Program-made: the position numbers and the translations under genes
Shown here: positions 5,196 through 5,914 of the stretch, one piece after another
How the letters are laid out: each line of letters opens with the position of its first letter
Numbering within the stretch: position 1 is the stretch's first letter
NCBI GenBank assembly: GCA_023430725.1
Contig: JAEYZD010000080.1
Span: forward strand, 1-5,914
DNA: 5,914 nucleotides
Direction of reading: 5' to 3'
Source: Bacteroidota bacterium
Lineage (GTDB): Bacteria > Bacteroidota > Bacteroidia > Bacteroidales > VadinHA17
The notes under the pieces: generated by a model
Database searches by the model: none
Told to the model about the DNA's origin: nothing
Seen by the model: the letters and a program-made list of their open reading frames with translations, nothing else

Positions 5196-5914
5196 ATGAA
5201 CAGGAGAGATATCTTTGCGCAGAACCTGAAAAAGAGAGTGATGAACACCCTTAAGCTCAACCAGAAAACCGGCGCCAACTTCCTGGCAGTCAGTCTTTCT
5301 CTAATTTTTCTTCTTTGCAGCAATGAGGGTTCTGCACAGGGAAAGAAGAGGGCAGAAGCCACCCGGACCGCCGATGAGATGCATATTGACGGACGGCTTG
5401 ATGAGCAGGCATGGCAAACGGCAGCACCGGCAGGGGATTTCATTATTTACAATCCGCATAACGGAACTCCCTCATCTTACAGAACCGAGGTATTTCTTCT
5501 TTATGACGACGACGCGCTTTACATAGGTGCTCTGATGCATGACAGCAGCCCTGACAGCATCTTCGCCGAGCTGGGCCAGCGGGATGAGGGAGATATCAAT
5601 GCCGACCATTTCTGGGTTGAGATCTCTCCTTTCAATGACGGCCTGAATGGCGAGATGTTTAAGGTTTCGGCATCCAATGTTCAGATTGACAATAAGATGA
5701 CTACCGCTGAAAGCTGGGGTCACAATGATACCTGGGATGCAGTCTGGCACAGCCGGACAAGAATCGGTGAAGAAGGATGGGTTGCTGAGCTGAAAATACC
5801 CTATTCAGCACTTCGTTTTCCACGGTCTGCCTCCCAGCTCTGGGGCATCAATTTCTGGCGTGAGGTGCGCCGGGTGAGGGAAACCTCCTCCTGGAATTTC
5901 GTGACCAAGGAGTT
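5196..5914 (+). CDS. Secreted CBM9-like / DUF5916 family protein, N-terminal part
   Basis: The first 239 residues of an exported protein cut by the right edge; members I know of usually have 700-900 residues. A signal peptide is visible: hydrophobic core at about 29-41 (FLAVSLSLIFLLC), then SNEGSAQ-G, a common Bacteroidota signal peptidase I site. The following domain resembles the family 9 carbohydrate-binding-like module of DUF5916 proteins: IDGRLDEQAW (64-73), RTEVFLLYDDDALYIGALM (96-114), ADHFWVEISPFND (136-148), GWVAELKIPYSALRF (194-208) and WGINFWREVRR (216-226). The missing C-terminal part would be the DUF5916 region, which I believe forms a beta-rich, possibly outer-membrane domain. 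The biological role is unknown; a surface function in polymer or ligand binding is inference. The start at 5196 gives a long basic n-region; ATG at 5241 (residue 16) gives a more ordinary signal peptide, so either may be used. Confidence 0.85.
   Translation, partial: MNRRDIFAQNLKKRVMNTLKLNQKTGANFLAVSLSLIFLLCSNEGSAQGKKRAEATRTADEMHIDGRLDEQAWQTAAPAGDFIIYNPHNGTPSSYRTEVFLLYDDDALYIGALMHDSSPDSIFAELGQRDEGDINADHFWVEISPFNDGLNGEMFKVSASNVQIDNKMTTAESWGHNDTWDAVWHSRTRIGEEGWVAELKIPYSALRFPRSASQLWGINFWREVRRVRETSSWNFVTKE

Noticed and set aside
5174..5254. 26-codon upstream ORF (ATG AGT AAT ...) overlapping the start of the DUF5916 gene in another frame
   Set aside because: Short, with no recognisable motif or ribosome-binding context, and easily due to chance.
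5316..5330. Lipoprotein signal (FLLCSNEG) in the DUF5916 protein
   Set aside because: Leu directly before Cys does not fit the lipobox; the later SAQ-G site for signal peptidase I is more likely.

Overview
This window looks like a chromosomal segment of a member of the Bacteroidota, probably near Bacteroidales. Three things point there. Four genes have very short AT-rich leaders with no Shine-Dalgarno sequence. Two promoters match the phylum-specific consensus TTTG-N19-TAnnTTTG exactly. The gene set and order (M23 peptidase, small coiled-coil protein, ZapA, structured RNA, RNase Y) and a DUF5916-type secreted protein are also typical of that phylum. Most of the region reads as conserved housekeeping DNA. 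I saw no mobile element, CRISPR array, tRNA or rRNA.

Layout. 1-557 (minus) is the N-terminal part of a secreted M23 metallopeptidase that runs off the left edge. 558-668 holds two back-to-back promoters, one for the peptidase and one for the rightward cluster. 669-962 (plus) encodes a 97-residue coiled-coil protein and 973-1263 encodes the FtsZ-ring protein ZapA. The 251-base gap 1264-1514 contains a long self-folding RNA, about 200 nt, best explained as 6S RNA: its 5' and 3' ends pair and a U7 tract follows. 1515-3071 is rny (RNase Y), overlapped by one base by a UDP-GlcNAc 2-epimerase gene (3071-4231). Facing these, 4221-5084 (minus) is a uridine phosphorylase-type nucleoside phosphorylase whose 3' end overlaps the epimerase by 11 bp. 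After a short divergent promoter region, 5196-5914 (plus) is the N-terminal third or so of a secreted CBM9-like/DUF5916 protein cut by the right edge.

How the parts fit. The left half joins cell-wall remodelling (M23 peptidase), Z-ring assembly (ZapA and its coiled-coil neighbour), global transcription control (6S RNA) and mRNA decay (RNase Y), which together look like a growth and division cluster. The epimerase adds an envelope-polysaccharide precursor step, coupled to rny by a TAATG junction. The phosphorylase (nucleoside salvage) and the DUF5916 protein (cell surface, function unknown) are separate transcription units. The least conventional material is the RNA region, which carries promoter-like elements on both sides of its predicted central bubble, and the uncharacterised partner gene upstream of zapA.
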